Of a stretch of DNA of 64,000 nt, positions 36,693 to 50,799 are shown piece by piece. The translations under genes were made by a program, and so were the position numbers. Where the stretch lies: contig NW_024726235.1 of assembly GCF_018991925.1 (NCBI RefSeq), positions 5,498,458 to 5,562,457 of the forward strand. The letters are read 5' to 3'. Origin of the DNA: Homarus americanus. Its lineage: Eukaryota > Arthropoda > Malacostraca > Decapoda > Nephropidae. The notes beneath the pieces were generated by a model. That model made no database searches and had not been told where the DNA came from. It saw nothing but the letters and a program-made list of their open reading frames with translations. Positions within the stretch are counted from its first letter, which is position 1; every line of letters starts with the position of its first letter.

Positions 36693-36889
36693 CAATGAGA
36701 CGAGAAAACAAACAATCATGGATGGAATTACAGCCACAGTCTCTATAAGTTTAGTGTCGTGTCAACATTATTACGACGGAGTTAAACGGACTATGACAGC
36801 AGCAGCAGCAGTCCTAGCTAGAAGTAACGTTGACACCCAGTGGGGAAGACGACAGGTGGAGTGCAGAAAGAGGGAAGGGATGTGGTAGA

Positions 36890-37065
36890 GGAAGACGAGG
36901 AAGATGGGAAGCAAGAAGAGGAGGAAGATGAGGAGTAGGAGGAAGACGAAGAGGAGCAGGATGAAGAGGGGGAGGAAGAAGAGCAGGATGAAGAGGGGGA
37001 GGAAGAGGAGCAGGAAGAAGAGGAGGAGGAAGAACAATAGGAGGATGAGAAGGAAGAGGATTACC
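36890..37065. repeat. Purine-rich GAGGAAGA tract
   Basis: Almost uninterrupted purine run of GAGGAGGAAGA-type words with a repeated GAGCAGGATGAAGAGGGGGA block. The Lys/Arg/Glu-rich frame in this interval is compositional. Confidence 0.85.
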
Positions 37066-38957
37066 TTAAAAGCAGAATTAGCAGGAGCAGGAACAGCAGA
37101 AGACACGGTATGCATAAAGCAGAAGCAGCCGTGGGAGGCAGGCAGGGGTGAGGTGTGCGGACCAGCACGGGTGTCAGCACCGCCACAAAGGCCTCCTGGT
37201 AATCAGTATTGGAGAGCCCTTATCAGCGTCAGCGGTACACCCAGCCTTTTCTTCCGCGCCACAATAACACTTAATGATGAATTGCCGGCGTGGAGCTGCT
37301 GTCTCTCGTCACCACTCGCTGGCTCCTCCATCGCCCACCTCACCACTGCTATAAAACGCTCTACTGATCTCTCTCATAACACTATATTGCAGGGAAAAGT
37401 GTCTCAAGTTTACTCGTAAAGGGATAAACCAAACACTAATCTTATCTGGGAAACGCTATGTGAAGTGTGACGTTAAGGAAGGACTATTCTTGGACCAGGC
37501 AGGGGTCGGCTGAGCCTCCTGGGAGCGGCATCTGCCGAGGCGCCAACAAATCTCGTTCGCGTGTTGTCCTGGCGACTTTGGACGTTAAGCCCGACTTTTC
37601 AGGTTATCGCGCCATCTTATGACTACCAAAGCCACCAATACCAATCCAGATAATTTCTTTGTCGAGGATATTGTTATGTAAATTCCAGATAAGTCACCGA
37701 TATCTTCTGGCTGGCCAACGGGAGGGGAGGAAGGGGGAGGTCAGGGGGGAAGAAGAGACCGCTGGTACAACACATCTTCAGGCGTTTCTCTGTACTACAG
37801 GTGATTACGGTCAGAATGTCTTTCAGGGCGTTTGTATTCGCGGATCATCAGTGTTAATCATTACTCCTGGAAATGAATGGGTGAAATTAATCTTAATCAA
37901 CGGCCATGCAAACACAGAAACCATTAACCCTTTGTTAGTATTGTGGCTGACTTGACCACCGGCGTTGTCCGCTACTCCAGCGCCCGTTAATGACGCCCTT
38001 CTGCCCCCACCAGTCCAGTCCACCTGCGACGCCCACTTTCTGATGCTCATTTACTTTATTTCGTGCTCAGTCGGGCAGGAACTCATCAAGCACTTGCTTT
38101 TAGTGTGGAATGAAAACCCCAGATTCTAGTCTCAGCAGGGGGAGCACTTGTCGGGCGATTACCGTCGGCTCTTTTATCAAATTACAGGTCATTGATGGTC
38201 TGAGCAGTCCTTTGTGGCGGCCGCTCCTCCTGCCTTCTCTAACTGGCTTTATTCTCCTCTCTGCCGAGCTTCCCGGCCACCAAGAAATGATTAATTGCCA
38301 CTATCGGAACCTCAACTCTTTGGTGCCGTCCAAGTATCCTGCCTGGGGTCGGGTCTCCTGCCTCACACCACCTACAAGTGGGCCTCACTACCCTGCCGGC
38401 GTGATTTACTAACTATTATCTAACACGAAAGTTTTCAGGATATCAGAGTACGAAGCATCACATTCATACTATCGCCTCAAGATAACTGTAACAAAAGCGT
38501 GGGGATATTTTGGGTTCGCTGAGGCTGAGGTGCTGGGGGGGAGGGAAGGAGGGGGGAGCCGTCACCTCCCTCACGAACTCAAAAATAAATTCCTTTTAGT
38601 TGTGACCCAGGCAGTTTTATATGTAAATTTCACGTTTCCTCAAAATATCCAAAATACCGCACAAAATGTATCAAAAAAAATTACAGAGCATAAGATATTT
38701 TTAAAGTTTATCAACCCAGAATGAAATTTTGTGAGAACTGCTCGGTTGATTGAAAGGTTACACAACAGAAGTGGCCAGCAGACTCTCCGCGTTGCTCTGT
38801 GATCTTTTAGGGGACGTGTAGTGTATCAAGGTAGTAGTTATGCTTGATCCCTTGATACATCTTTCATTATATCTACACTAAAAGCAATAATAGGTTTCTG
38901 AAGACAATCTCATACAGATAATGGTGCAGATATTTGCGATAGTGAAGTTAATCTATA
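37066..38957. other. 1.9-kb single-copy region with GC-balanced islands
   Basis: The least repetitive long stretch of the window's middle. Islands at about 37170-37360, 37480-37640 and 38110-38410 have high complexity. Open frames at 36904-37419, 37659-37955 and 38110-38412 have no recognisable domains and no clean splice context. A role as conserved regulatory DNA is possible but unproven. Confidence 0.35.
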
Positions 38958-39015
38958 CGTTAGGTTAGGTTAGATTAGGTTAGGTTAGGTTAAGTTAGAT
39001 TAGGTTAGGTTAGCA
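38958..39015. repeat. (TTAGG)n tract
   Basis: TTAGG pentamers on the plus strand with TTAGA and TTAAG variants. Confidence 0.92.
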
Positions 39016-39149
39016 AGTCTGAGACACACAGGCTAGGGGGCCACATCAGGTATCTCCGTATTTACTGCTTTAGTGGCCATTATGAAAAACCATAAAACAT
39101 AATTAACTCCCTGAGGTTTTGACGAATTTCCAAACATATATATACGACA

Positions 39150-39257
39150 GATAGGTTAGGTTAGGTAGGGTTATGTTAGGTTAGGTTAGGTAAGGTAAGG
39201 TAGGGTTATAGGTTAGGGTTAAGCTTGGTTAGGTAGGGTTAGGTTAGGTTAGGTTAG
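39150..39257. repeat. TTAGG-derived tract with TAGGG variants
   Basis: TTAGG mixed with GTAGGGTTA and GTAAGG words on the plus strand. Confidence 0.88.
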
Positions 39258-40107
39258 TACGCCAGAGTCACAGTAAGTCAGAAATGACTTTAGCGATTCG
39301 TGAAATATTTCGTTATCAGGAGGCGACAGTCTTGTCTCTCCCCCCAACAATGAGAACAATTACAGACATAAATGACTATTACAGTTATAAGCGGTACAAA
39401 AATATCTAAAGTTAAAAAGACAATCCCAGGTGGTTACAAAACTTCAACTAAATATTTTACAAAAGTACAAACTCCCCCATCAACAAAAAGCATAAAAGTC
39501 CTCAGTTACAGTTTTAATTACAGGTGTTCATTATATTAAACAGCTGATTCTACCGTCATCTTATCCAGTATACGAGAGGGGCAAGTGTACTGTACTGAAC
39601 TGGGTATATCAATGTGTTGGTTTGTGCTGCTGCGTGAACCTGATCTGTGGGGGTGAGGAGGAGGGAGGGAGGTATGGCGGGTGCTGGAAACTTAAATCTT
39701 ACTCTCTTACCGATTTATCAATGTAAACAAAAATACTGTATGGTTATCTGTATCTTAGAGCTGAAATCGGCAAAAAATCTGGAAGACACTAACAAAAAAT
39801 CTGGAGAAAGTATAGCGGTTGTTGGATAATTTGAGTAAGTTTCCTAGACGACGCCAGATTTTTGTCTCAAGGCTCACCACCACGACACGAGCATCACAAT
39901 AACCACTAAACATAATTAACCGCTAGTGTCTCGTGCTTATTACTCCATAAAATCAGCCGGGGATGACGGGTGTTGGTGCTTGACGTGCACGAGGCCTGGC
40001 GAGTAGCAAAACTACCTAAACAAAAAAGACGTATTATAGGACCTACACATTTTGGCGAGTTTAACAGTTAGCGTGGATCTCTTCCTTGAGCAGATGACTG
40101 AATAATA
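39258..40107. other. Single-copy stretch
   Basis: No gene recognised; the open frame at 39647-39829 has no known motif. Confidence 0.4.
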
Positions 40108-40377
40108 CCTAACCTAACCCAACCTAACCTAACCTAACCCAACCTAACCTAACCCAACCTAACCCAACCTAACCTAACCCAACCTAACCTAACCTAACCT
40201 AACCTAACCTAACCCAACCCAACCTAAGCTAACCTAACCTAACCTAACCTAACCTAACCTAACCTAACCTAACCCAACCTAACCTAACCTAACCTAACCT
40301 AAGCTAACCCAACCTAGCCTAACCTAACCCAACCTAACCTAACCTAAGCTAACCCAACCTAGCCTAACCTAACCCTT
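40108..40377. repeat. (CCTAA/CCCAA)n tract, about 54 pentamers
   Basis: Long CCTAA run with regular CCCAA substitutions and a repeated CTAAGCTAACCCAACCTAGC block near the right end. Orientation is opposite to the TTAGG tracts 1 kb to the left. Confidence 0.95.
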
Positions 40378-40651
40378 CCCTTCCTCCTCTCTCAGTGTAT
40401 ATCCTCTCCACCTCTACAGTAAACTTTCGCCCCTTTCTTTCTCTACAAAAAATGATGCTTCCTTTGCTAACTTAAAACTACAATTAAAGTTACTTATATT
40501 TCAACAGTCTTAAAAATACGAATAATGTTTACATAATTTACGCTCACTTACTTCAACCATTACCAAACATGATGCTAAATTGTTATATTACCTGATGTAT
40601 TTCTCACTTGTAAAATGAGTGTTTAGTATATACAGTCGCTCGTCTCTTATC

Positions 40652-40653
40652 CA

Positions 40654-40698
<45 letters not shown>

Positions 40699-40720
40699 TA
40701 GGTATTTTAAATATAATAGA

Positions 40721-40757
<37 letters not shown>

Positions 40758-40761
40758 CGAC

Positions 40762-40792
<31 letters not shown>

Positions 40793-40912
40793 TAGATAGA
40801 TAGATAGTTAGTTAGATAGATAGATAGATATATAGATAGATAGATAGTTAGTTAGTAGTTAGTTAGATAGATAGATAGATAGATAGATAGAGATTGGAAA
40901 TAGATAGATAGG
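40652..40912. repeat. (CAGA)n / (GATA)n tetranucleotide array
   Basis: Alternating CAGA and GATA blocks with GTTA variants. Confidence 0.95.
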
Positions 40913-41024
40913 CACATAGGCCTCCATAAACCATCTATACATAAATAATAATTCATTTGACCTAAAACCGACTAAATTTGAGTCATTACACAGCATCAGG
41001 AGTCACAGGTTACTCAAATAGTTG

Positions 41025-41199
41025 GTGACTCACAGGAAGGTCAAGGGAGAGTCACAGGTAGCAGTAGGTGAGTCACAGGCAGCAGTTAGAGAGTCACAGG
41101 TAGCAGTAGGTGAGTCACATGCAGCAGTAGGTGAGTCACAGGCAGCAGTTAGAGAGTCACATGCAGCAGTAGGTGAGTCACATGCAGCAGTAGGTGAGT
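41025..41199. repeat. 21-bp minisatellite running into a gap
   Basis: The unit is AGTCACAGGCAGCAGTAGGT plus G; AGTCAC at 41050 and 41071 gives the period. The array is cut by the N gap, so its true length is unknown. Confidence 0.93.
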
Positions 41200-41299
41200 N
41201 NNNNNNNNNNNNNNNNNNNNNNNNNNNNNNNNNNNNNNNNNNNNNNNNNNNNNNNNNNNNNNNNNNNNNNNNNNNNNNNNNNNNNNNNNNNNNNNNNNN
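41200..41299. other. Assembly gap (100 N)
   Basis: Exactly 100 N, a placeholder gap. Different repeats lie on its two sides (21-bp array left, 25-bp satellite right). Confidence 0.99.
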
Positions 41300-44200
41300 A
41301 AACTACCTAACAGAAGACGATACAAAACTACTAACGAACGATACAAAAACTACCTAACAAAAGAGACGATACAAAAACTACACAGAACGATACAAAAACT
41401 ACCTAACAAAGACGATACAAAACTACCTAACAGACATAAAAAGAGCGATACAAAAACTACAAGAAGACGATACAAAACTACCTAACAGAAGACGATACAA
41501 AACTACCTAACAGAAGACGATACAAAACTACCTAAGAAGACATTTAAACTACTAACGAAGACGATACAAAACTACTAACGAAGACGATACAAAAACTACC
41601 TAACAGAAGACGATACAAAACTACCTGAAGACGATACAAAAACACCTAACAGAAGACGATACAAAAACTACCGAAGACGATACAAAACTACCTAACAGAA
41701 GACGATACAAAACCTAACAGAATAAACACAGAAGACGATACAAAACTACCTAACAGAAGACGATACAAAAATACCTAACAGAAGAGATACAAAACTACCT
41801 AACGAAGAGAAAAAACTACCAACAGAAGACGATACAAACTACCTAACGAAGACGATACAAAAACCACCTAACAGAAGCGATAAAACTACCTAACAGAAGA
41901 CGATACAAAACTACCTAACAGAAGACGATACAAAAACTACCTAACAGAAGACGATACAAAAACTACCTAACAGAAGACGATACAAAACTACCCAGACGAT
42001 ACAAAAACTACCTAACAGAAGACGATACAAAAACTACCTAACGAAGACGATACAAAACTACCCTGAAGACGATACAAAAACTAGAAGCGATACAAAACAC
42101 TAACAGAAGACGATACAAAACTACCAACAACGATACAAAAACCAACGAACGATACAAAAACTCTAACGAAGACGATACAAAACTACCAACAGAAGACGAT
42201 ACAAAAACTACCTAACAGAAGACGATACAAAACTACCTAACAGAAGACGATACAAAACTACCTAACAGAAGACGATACAAAAACTACCTAACAGAAGACG
42301 ATACAAAAACTACCTAAGAAGACGATACAAAACACCTAACAGAAGACGATACAAAACTACCTAACGAAGACGATACAAACTACCCTAAGAAGACGATACA
42401 AAACTACCTAACAGAAGACGATACAAAAACTACCTAACGAAGACGATACAAAACCGCCTAACAGAACGATACAAAACTACCTAACGAAGACGATACAAAA
42501 ACTAACGAAGACGATACAAAACTACTAACAAGACGATACAAAAACTACCTAACAAGAAGACGATACAAAAACTACCTAACAGAAGACGATACAAAAACTA
42601 CCTAACAGAAGACGATACAAAAACTACCTAACAGAAGACGATACAAAACTACCTAACAGAAGACGATACAAAACTACCTAACAGAAGACGATACAAAACT
42701 ACCTAACAGAAGACGATACAAAAACTACCTAACAGAAGACGATACAAAAACTACCTAACGAAGACGATACAAAAACTACAACAGAAGACGATACAAAACT
42801 ACCTAACAGAAGACGATACAAAAACTACCTAACAGAAGACGATACAAAAACTACCTAACAGAAGACGATAAAAACTACCTAACAGAAGACGATACAAAAA
42901 CTACCTAACAGAAGACGATACAAAAACTACTAACGAAGACGATACAAAACGACCTAACAGAAGACGATACAAAAACACCTAACAGAAGAATACAAAACTA
43001 CCTAACAGAAGACGATACAAAACTACCTAACGAAGACGATACAAAAAACTACCTAACAGAAGACGATACAAAAACGACCTAACGAAGACGATACAAAACT
43101 ACCTAACAGAAGACGATACAAAAACTACCTAACAGAAGACGATACAAAAACTACCTAACAGAAGACGATACAAAAACTACCTAACAGAAGACGATACAAA
43201 AACGACCTAACAGAAGACGATACAAAACTACCTAACAGAAGACGATACAAAAACTACCTAACAGAAGCGATACAAAACTACCTAACAGAAGACGATACAA
43301 AAACTACCTAACAGAAGACGATACAAAAACTACCTAACAGAAGACGATACAAAACTACCTAACAGAAGACGATACAAAAACTACCTAACAGAAGACGATA
43401 CAAAAACTACCTAACAGAAGACGATACAAAACTACCTAACAGAAGACGATACAAAACTACCTAACAGAAGACGATACAAAACTACTAACGAAGACGATAC
43501 AAAAACTACCTAACAGAAGACGATACAAAACTACCTAACAGAAGACGATACAAAAACACCTAACAGAAGACGATACAAAAACTACCTAACAGAAGACGAT
43601 ACAAAAACTACCTAACAGAAGACGATACAAAAACTACCTAACAGAAGACGATACAAACTACCTAACAGAAGACGATACAAAAACTACCTAACAGAAGACG
43701 ATACAAAACTACCTAACAGAAGACGATACAAAAACTACTAACAGAAGACGATACAAAAACTACCTAACGAAGACAATACAAAAACTACCTAACAGAAGAC
43801 GATACAAAACTACTAACAGAAGACGATACAAAAACTACCTAACAGAAGACGATACAAAACGACCTAACAGAAGACGATACAAAACTACCTAACAGAAGAC
43901 GATACAAAAACTACCTAACAGAAGACGATACAAAACTACCTAACGAAGACGATACAAAAACGACCTAACAGAAGACGAATAAAAACTACCTAACAGAGAC
44001 GATACAAAACAGAAGACGATACAAAACTACCTAACAGAGACGATACAAAACGACCTAACAGAAGACGATACAAAACTACCTAACAGAAGACGATACAAAA
44101 CTACCTAACAGAAGACGATACAAAAACTACTAACAGAAGACGATACAAAAACTACCTAACAGAAGACGATACAAAACTACCTAACAGAAACGATATAAAA

Positions 44201-45420
44201 ACTACCTAACAGAAGACGATACAAAACGACCTAACAGAAGACGATACAAAACTACCTAACAGAAGACGATACAAAACTACCTAACAGAAGACGATACAAA
44301 AACTACTAACAGAAGACGATACAAAACGACCTAACAGAAGACGATACAAAACTACCTAACGAAGACGTACAAAACGACCTAACAGAAGACAATACAAAAC
44401 TACCTAACAGAAGACGATACAAACGACCTAACAGAAGACGATACAAAAACTACTAACAGAAGACGATACAAAACGACCTAACAGAAGACGATATAAAAAA
44501 CTACCTAACAGAAGACGATACAAAAACTACCTAACAGAAGACGATACAAAACTACCTAACAGAAGACGATACAAAAACTACCTAGGAGCGATACAAAACG
44601 ACCTAACAGAAGACGATACAAAACTACCTAACAGAAGACGATACAAAAACTACCTAACAGAAGACGATACAAAAACTACCTAACAGAAGACAATACAAAA
44701 CTACCTAACAGAAGACAATACAAAACTACCTAACAGAAGACGATACAAAACTACCTAACAGAAGACAATACAAAAACTACCTAACAGAAGACGATACAAA
44801 AACTACCTAACAGAAGACGATACAAAACTACCAAACAGACGATACAAAAACTACCTAACAGAAGACGATACAAAATCTACCAAACAGACGATACAAAACT
44901 ACCTAACGAAGACGATACAAAAACTACCAACAGACGATACAAAACTACCTAACGAAGACGATACAAAAACTACAAACAGACGATACAAAAACTACCTAAC
45001 AGAAGACGATACAAAACTACCAAGCAGACGATACAAAAACTACCTAACAGAAGACGATACAAAACTACCTAACAGAAGACGATACAAAATACCAACAGAG
45101 AGACAAAAACTACCTAACAGAAGACGATACAAAACTACCAAACAGACGATACAAAACTACCTAACAGAAGACGATACAAAACTACCGAAAAAGACGATAC
45201 AAAACTACCAACCAGACGATACAAAACTACCTAACAGAAGACGATACAAAACTACCAAACAGACGATACAAAAACTACCTAACAGAAGACGATACAAAAA
45301 CTACCTAAAAAAGACGATACAAAAACTACCAACCAGACGATACAAAAACTACCTAACAGAAGACGATACAAAAACTACCAAACACACAATACAAAATATA
45401 ATAACAGACGATACAAAACA
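41300..45420 (-). repeat. 25-26-bp satellite array, about 165 copies (orientation 2)
   Basis: The unit CTACCTAACAGAAGACGATA followed by CAAAAA is the reverse complement of the array at 22190-23410. Copies near the gap carry many small deletions, the middle is clean, and from about 44800 to 45400 full units alternate with shortened ACCAAACAGACG and ACCAACCAGACG units. It ends in a variant block (45362-45414) and degenerate AACAATAC DNA. Confidence 0.97.
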
Positions 45421-45944
<524 letters not shown>

Positions 45945-46656
45945 ATCTCGGTGAAAACTGGTTAGGTTAAACTAAGGATCGGTTGGTGGAGTTTTATATT
46001 GTGTGTGTGTTTTGTGTGTGTGTTTGTTCTGGGGTGTGTGTGTGTTTGTTCTGGGGTATGTGTTTTGTTTGTGTGTTTTTGTTTGTTTGGTAATAATGTT
46101 TGTGTGTGTGTGTGTCCTATATAATGTTTATGTTTTATTTATATTTATGTAGCCATGTGAGGTAATGTGTGTGTCTGTCTGTCTGTGTGAACCTAAGCAC
46201 CATGACCCATCGGAATAGTTACTCTCACCTCTCCATACCTAAAATCATCACCAATAGCAAAATCTGTTGAACGAAAAAAAAAAAACCCACATTCAAACGC
46301 ACTAAACAATATGATAATATAGTTAAAAAAATAAAATAAAATTAAAATAATTCAATAACATATAATACCTCAACTGACACTAACAATTTATAACATCGGC
46401 TTCTATTATCAAATATTATCAATATATATATCTAACAAATTATAATTATATGAATCTCTACTAGCCGGCCACTCCAATCCCGTCCAGGTAATGCAATTCT
46501 TTCGATAACCGCTAATCTTATTTTTTTTCTTCCTTGGTTAATTTTATTTTAAGAGGAATTTATAACATGATTAGTTTCCAATGGATCTTCATTTTTTTTT
46601 CCTTTTGCCAAATTCACCTTATTCGCTCAACCAAAACTGGGGTCAATAAATCGATA

Positions 46657-46674
46657 AATAATAACAATAATAAC

Positions 46675-46760
<86 letters not shown>
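46657..46760. repeat. (AAT)n microsatellite
   Basis: AAT triplets with AAC interruptions at the left end. Confidence 0.96.
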
Positions 46761-46762
<2 letters not shown>

Positions 46763-46902
46763 CTGGTCGTGGAGTCAATTAATGTTTTATTGTTTATTAG
46801 TGATGAGTCTAAAGCGGCTTGATAACACATGTATTGAATCACGTGGGGGTTTGGTCTTAGAGCTTATTTCACCTGTTGATTAAATACTCTAGGGCTAAGT
46901 AG

Positions 46903-47300
46903 CGTAACCTAACCTAATCAAACCACACCTTACCTAACCATATGCTTACCAAACCTAACCTAGCCGAACCTAACCAAATTCTAACCTAATACAACCTAAC
47001 CAAACGCTAACCTAGCCTAAGTTGAGGCTAAGTAACTTAACGTAACGTAACCAAACCTAAACTAACCTAACCAAACGCTAACCTGACCTAACCTAACTCT
47101 AGCTAACTTAACCTAACCAAACGCTAACCTGACCTAACCTAACTCTAGCTAACTTAACCTAACCAAACGCTAACCCGACCTAACCTAACTCTAGCTAACT
47201 TAACCTAACCAAACGCTAACCTGACCTAACCTAACTCTAGCTAACTTAACCTAACCAAACGCTAACCTAACCTAGCCAAGCCCAACTCTAGCTAACCCAG
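46903..47300. repeat. Degenerate CCTAA array with 46-bp unit
   Basis: CCTAA and CCAAA pentamers in which a 46-bp block starting AAACGCTAACCTGACCTAAC and containing AACTCTAGCTAACTTAAC repeats (AAACGC at 47119 and 47165). As at 18.4 kb, a telomere-like seed evolved a longer tandem unit. Confidence 0.92.
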
Positions 47301-47465
47301 ACTAATCTTCACATAATCCAACTTAATCCTTTAATCAAATCAAATCCCTAACCAGCCAAAGCCTATCCAACTTATCCTCACCAAACAACTCACCCAATTT
47401 AACCTAAACAACCTCGTTTAACTCAACTAACAACTTGATGTAAGAAGAACATTCCTCCCCCACAC

Positions 47466-47539
47466 ACACAACAACAACAACAACAACAACAAAAACAACA
47501 ACAACAACAACAACAACAACAGCAACGGCAGACAACTCT

Positions 47540-47570
<31 letters not shown>

Positions 47571-47638
47571 CGGACAACTCCTGCGCAACAACAACAACAA
47601 GCCAAAGACATCAACAACGGCAACAAACGAAGACGCTC

Positions 47639-47676
<38 letters not shown>

Positions 47677-47711
47677 CGCCAACGCATAGAAACTAACGAC
47701 AACAAAATGGC

Positions 47712-47742
<31 letters not shown>

Positions 47743-47892
47743 CGCAAAGGCAGCGACGACAAACAGCAACAACAACAACAACAACAGCAGACAACTCTAA
47801 CAACAAAAAGCAAAGGCAACGACAACAAACAACAACAACAACAACAACAACAGCAGACAACTCTAACAACAAAAAGCAAAGGCAACGACAAC

Positions 47893-47937
<45 letters not shown>

Positions 47938-47955
47938 GCAAAGGCAACGACAACA
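47466..47955. repeat. (AAC)n compound array with 66-bp unit
   Basis: AAC triplets interrupted by GGCAACGACAACAAA and AGCAGACAACTCTAAC blocks; AGCAAAGGCAACGACAAC at 47809 and 47875 gives a 66-bp period. Poly-Gln, poly-Thr and poly-Cys frames are artefacts. Confidence 0.94.
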
Positions 47956-48188
47956 AACTCTCACTTTAATTTTCTTTTCCCACAAGAATATTAAGACATC
48001 AGAACTAAATTAACTGGACGGTACCTCAACTAACACACCACATATAGCAGCAAGAGGCAGCTGTACTGTACAATACACCAGGTCAATAATTCCGCCAGTC
48101 TAAAACTCAAACTTGACCCCTGTGACCCTCTATACTAAAGACAAAAATCCTATAGCACAGGTAATCTCGTTCTATTCGGGGTTCAAGT

Positions 48189-48240
<52 letters not shown>
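48189..48240. repeat. (CA)n microsatellite
   Basis: Uninterrupted CA run. Confidence 0.97.
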
Positions 48241-48241
<1 letters not shown>

Positions 48242-48738
48242 CCCGCTAATCAGTCTTGTGTGGTGAGGTTTTTAGCAACACCATCAGGGAACATGTACAG
48301 TTGAGGTCCCAAATTCCCTGGACACACCTGGTAGTTATCTGGCACGTAAGCCCCTTGAGAACCAGCAGGTGAGGTGAGGATTAATTGGTATTTTAACGTA
48401 ATTTATCATATTTTTCGTTGTTTAGGGAGTGTTTTGTGTTTTCCTAGCCTAATCTAACCTAACCTAACCTAACATAACTAATCATATGAGCCAGAGGTAG
48501 ATGCAGCATTTAGCGGAGTGTTGAAGGAATTTTGACCGCAACTGTACACATAAAGAGTAGGTGTCATGTCAGCACGGAGACCGACGACCCCACGTTGCTT
48601 GTTTTTGAGAGTCGGCAAAAACTATAGGAACATTTAAACACGAATAAGATAAATCTAACGTAGATTGGCGAGTTCTTACCGTGACGTCAGCGTTTAGCCC
48701 TCTTCCTAGCCTCAGTTTTTCCACGGGTGTAATAAGAG
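48241..48738. other. Single-copy stretch with short CCTAA run
   Basis: Contains a minor CCTAA run at 48448-48478 and no recognised gene. Confidence 0.45.
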
Positions 48739-49420
48739 ATATAATAATAAAAATAATAATAATTAACGGTTTATTGAAAGAGCTTGGCAGCCAGAAGGCT
48801 GAAAATATACAGTTACATATTTGGGGAATGGGTTTCGAATTACAAATAATATACAAGTAACATAAGTGATACAAATAAGATATATAATAACTAGTTGGGG
48901 AAAAGCTCAAACTACAGTGCATTTCAACATAGTGACAGTTCAAGAAGTAGTATTTACTGGGAGAGAATACACTGGTTTATTACAAGTTATTGATAATTTT
49001 TACAATGGTTGGGACTGGGCTGTTCTTATAGCGATCAGTTCGTGCACGTATGGGCTGATGCGGTTGTGGTGTCGAACAGCAATTCTCGGCTAGGGATCTC
49101 AGGTGGTAATAGAGCCGGTGTCGAGTGATGGTGTAGAAGCTTGCCAAATTTGCAGATGAGGTATCGTGTGTATAGCCAGTGAGAGTTTGGGAGTCAGTTG
49201 GGCGCTTCTTGATATGTGGAATAGGGGGAGGAATAATCTTGCATGCCCTCTTTTGCACTTTTTCTAGGTGTTTACGTTGTGTGGCATTTAGGGAGGAAGA
49301 CCAGGTAGGGGAGGCATAGGTGAGCTTGGGAAGTATGAATGTTGTGTAAACACTGAGGAGCTCGGGTGCAGGAACTCCGAGGGACTTGAGTCGGCGGAGG
49401 AGGTCATCCATGTTAGAAAA
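48739..49420 (-). mobile_element. Non-LTR retrotransposon remnant, ORF2 C-terminus and 3' end
   Basis: The minus strand encodes the extreme C-terminal part of a jockey/CR1-like reverse transcriptase. A DDLLRRLKSLGVPAPELLS segment leads to TFILPKLTYASPTWSSSL and then the KHLEKVQKRACKII motif typical of the region after the catalytic domain. The terminal RTDRYKNSPVPTIVKIINN is also family-typical. Catalytic reverse-transcriptase and endonuclease parts are missing, so the copy is 5'-truncated near 49420 and dead. Between the two conserved parts (about 49160-49250) the sequence departs from the family and looks frame-damaged. After the stop near 48980 come about 240 bp of 3' UTR and an AATAAT-type tail at 48739-48763. 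Confidence 0.85.
48980..49420 (-). pseudogene. Reverse-transcriptase C-terminal fragment
   Basis: Coding remnant inside the mobile element above, about 146 codons against roughly 900 or more for a full ORF2 protein of this type. Residues before DDLL come from flanking DNA and are not part of the family. No active site is present; it cannot act in retrotransposition. Confidence 0.85.
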
Positions 49421-49796
49421 ATAGAAGAAAAACATCATATCACACTGACCAATCACGCGTCTTCATGACCTTAACATCATCATTATGGCAGTAAATATTT
49501 TGTTGTTGTTTCCCTTTATTGGATGGTCCAGTGATGACGTCAGGGTAATGGAGGTGTTTCATTGGTGAATGTTTAATATTCCTCTCTGTCTTCACCTCTG
49601 GCGCCTCAGGAGAACGATATCTTGTCTCAGTGTCACAGGGAAAGTATTCTGTCAGACACCTTTCTGTATAGCTAGTGAGGTTATAACCTATAGCCCAGAC
49701 ACGGGGAGAACGTTAGGTATAGATGGACCTCTTAAGCTCCTATTAACTTTGGATGACGATTACAAAGGTTTTCGAATTATTTTTTCCGTTCATCAG

Positions 49797-49799
<3 letters not shown>

Positions 49800-49848
<49 letters not shown>
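49800..49848. repeat. (CA)n microsatellite
   Basis: Uninterrupted CA run. Confidence 0.97.
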
Positions 49849-49850
<2 letters not shown>

Positions 49851-49984
49851 TTAACCCACGACTGAAGATTCTCAACTAAACATGTTCATGTTATTCTAGG
49901 TGTAAACAATACATCAACTTAAAACACTACAGATGACTTCCAGCGAGTGATCCAGTAAAGACAACAACAACGGTATCATGCAGA

Positions 49985-50115
49985 GAGAAGGATCCTCAGG
50001 CTGGCTTATACCTTCATTTGCCTCTGTCTGCCCAGCAGTAATTGGGAACCTGGATGTTAATCAATTTGCGGATCGTCTTCCGGGGTAATGGTTAGCCAGT
50101 GCAGTTGGCGAGTTG
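49985..50115 (+). repeat. Possible SINE body remnant
   Basis: GCCCAGCAGTAATTGGGAAC followed by CTGG, TTAATCAATT and CGGATCGTCTTCCGGGG resembles the conserved body of tRNA-derived SINEs familiar from decapod genomes. I see no matching A/B box upstream, so this would be a headless, decayed copy. The family match is from memory and unverified. Confidence 0.35.
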
Positions 50116-50504
50116 TCCGGTCTTCACGGACTATTCCTTAACACTGGGTCTGTGCAGCTCGTTAACTTAGGGTGTGTTTGTTGTGTTGGCGACAGTTTCT
50201 ACACCTTAAACAAATTGACGCCTAGGTGGCCCTTGGGCCGGCCATCCTCGTTATACGAGGGGCCACCATTACCATTATTATACCCTCATCCCCTCACCAC
50301 ACCCCCCCCCCCCCCCAGTGTCTCGCTACTCCTCCTAACGAAGAGATAATAAACACATAAATTGAGATGTTTGAGAGACCTGATCAATACGATGTCAATA
50401 AAGTATTAAAATGATTTATTTCAGGTTAGTTTTTTTGTGGTTTAATGATGTAAATATTGTAATATTCTTTCTTAATTCCAGCTTCCACCGCCAGGGTATT
50501 GTAT

Positions 50505-50625
50505 GTACTCATGTTATTCTTTATTGCCCAGATTATTGCTTATCACCAGGTTATTGATTATCGTCTAAGTTATTGTCTATCACCAGGTTATTGTTTATCA
50601 CTAGGTTATTGTACATACGCCCTCT
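50505..50625. repeat. Degenerate 20-24-bp tandem repeat
   Basis: TTATTG(T/A)(T/C)TATCACCAGG words recur about six times with substitutions. Confidence 0.7.
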
Positions 50626-50799
50626 GTTATTAGTGTTTTGCTGGCGCCGTCACAGCCATGGTTGAGGGTGACAAGGCTGGAGGGGTCGCATGATAAACAC
50701 ACCGGGACTGCTAACTGTGTCTCCTGGTCACACGTCAGCTGCTGGGGAGACAATAACAGACACGTCTCTTCTAAAAACTAATCAGGGCATGTTGTTCCC

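Noticed and set aside
40108..40377. Chromosome end
   Set aside because: The CCTAA tract is short, full of CCCAA and other variants and flanked by single-copy DNA on both sides, so it is interstitial.
41300..45420. CRISPR-like array (25-bp repeats)
   Set aside because: No spacers separate the units; it is a continuous satellite.
48980..49456. Intact reverse transcriptase gene
   Set aside because: Only the C-terminal tail is present; the catalytic region and endonuclease are missing and the middle appears frame-damaged.
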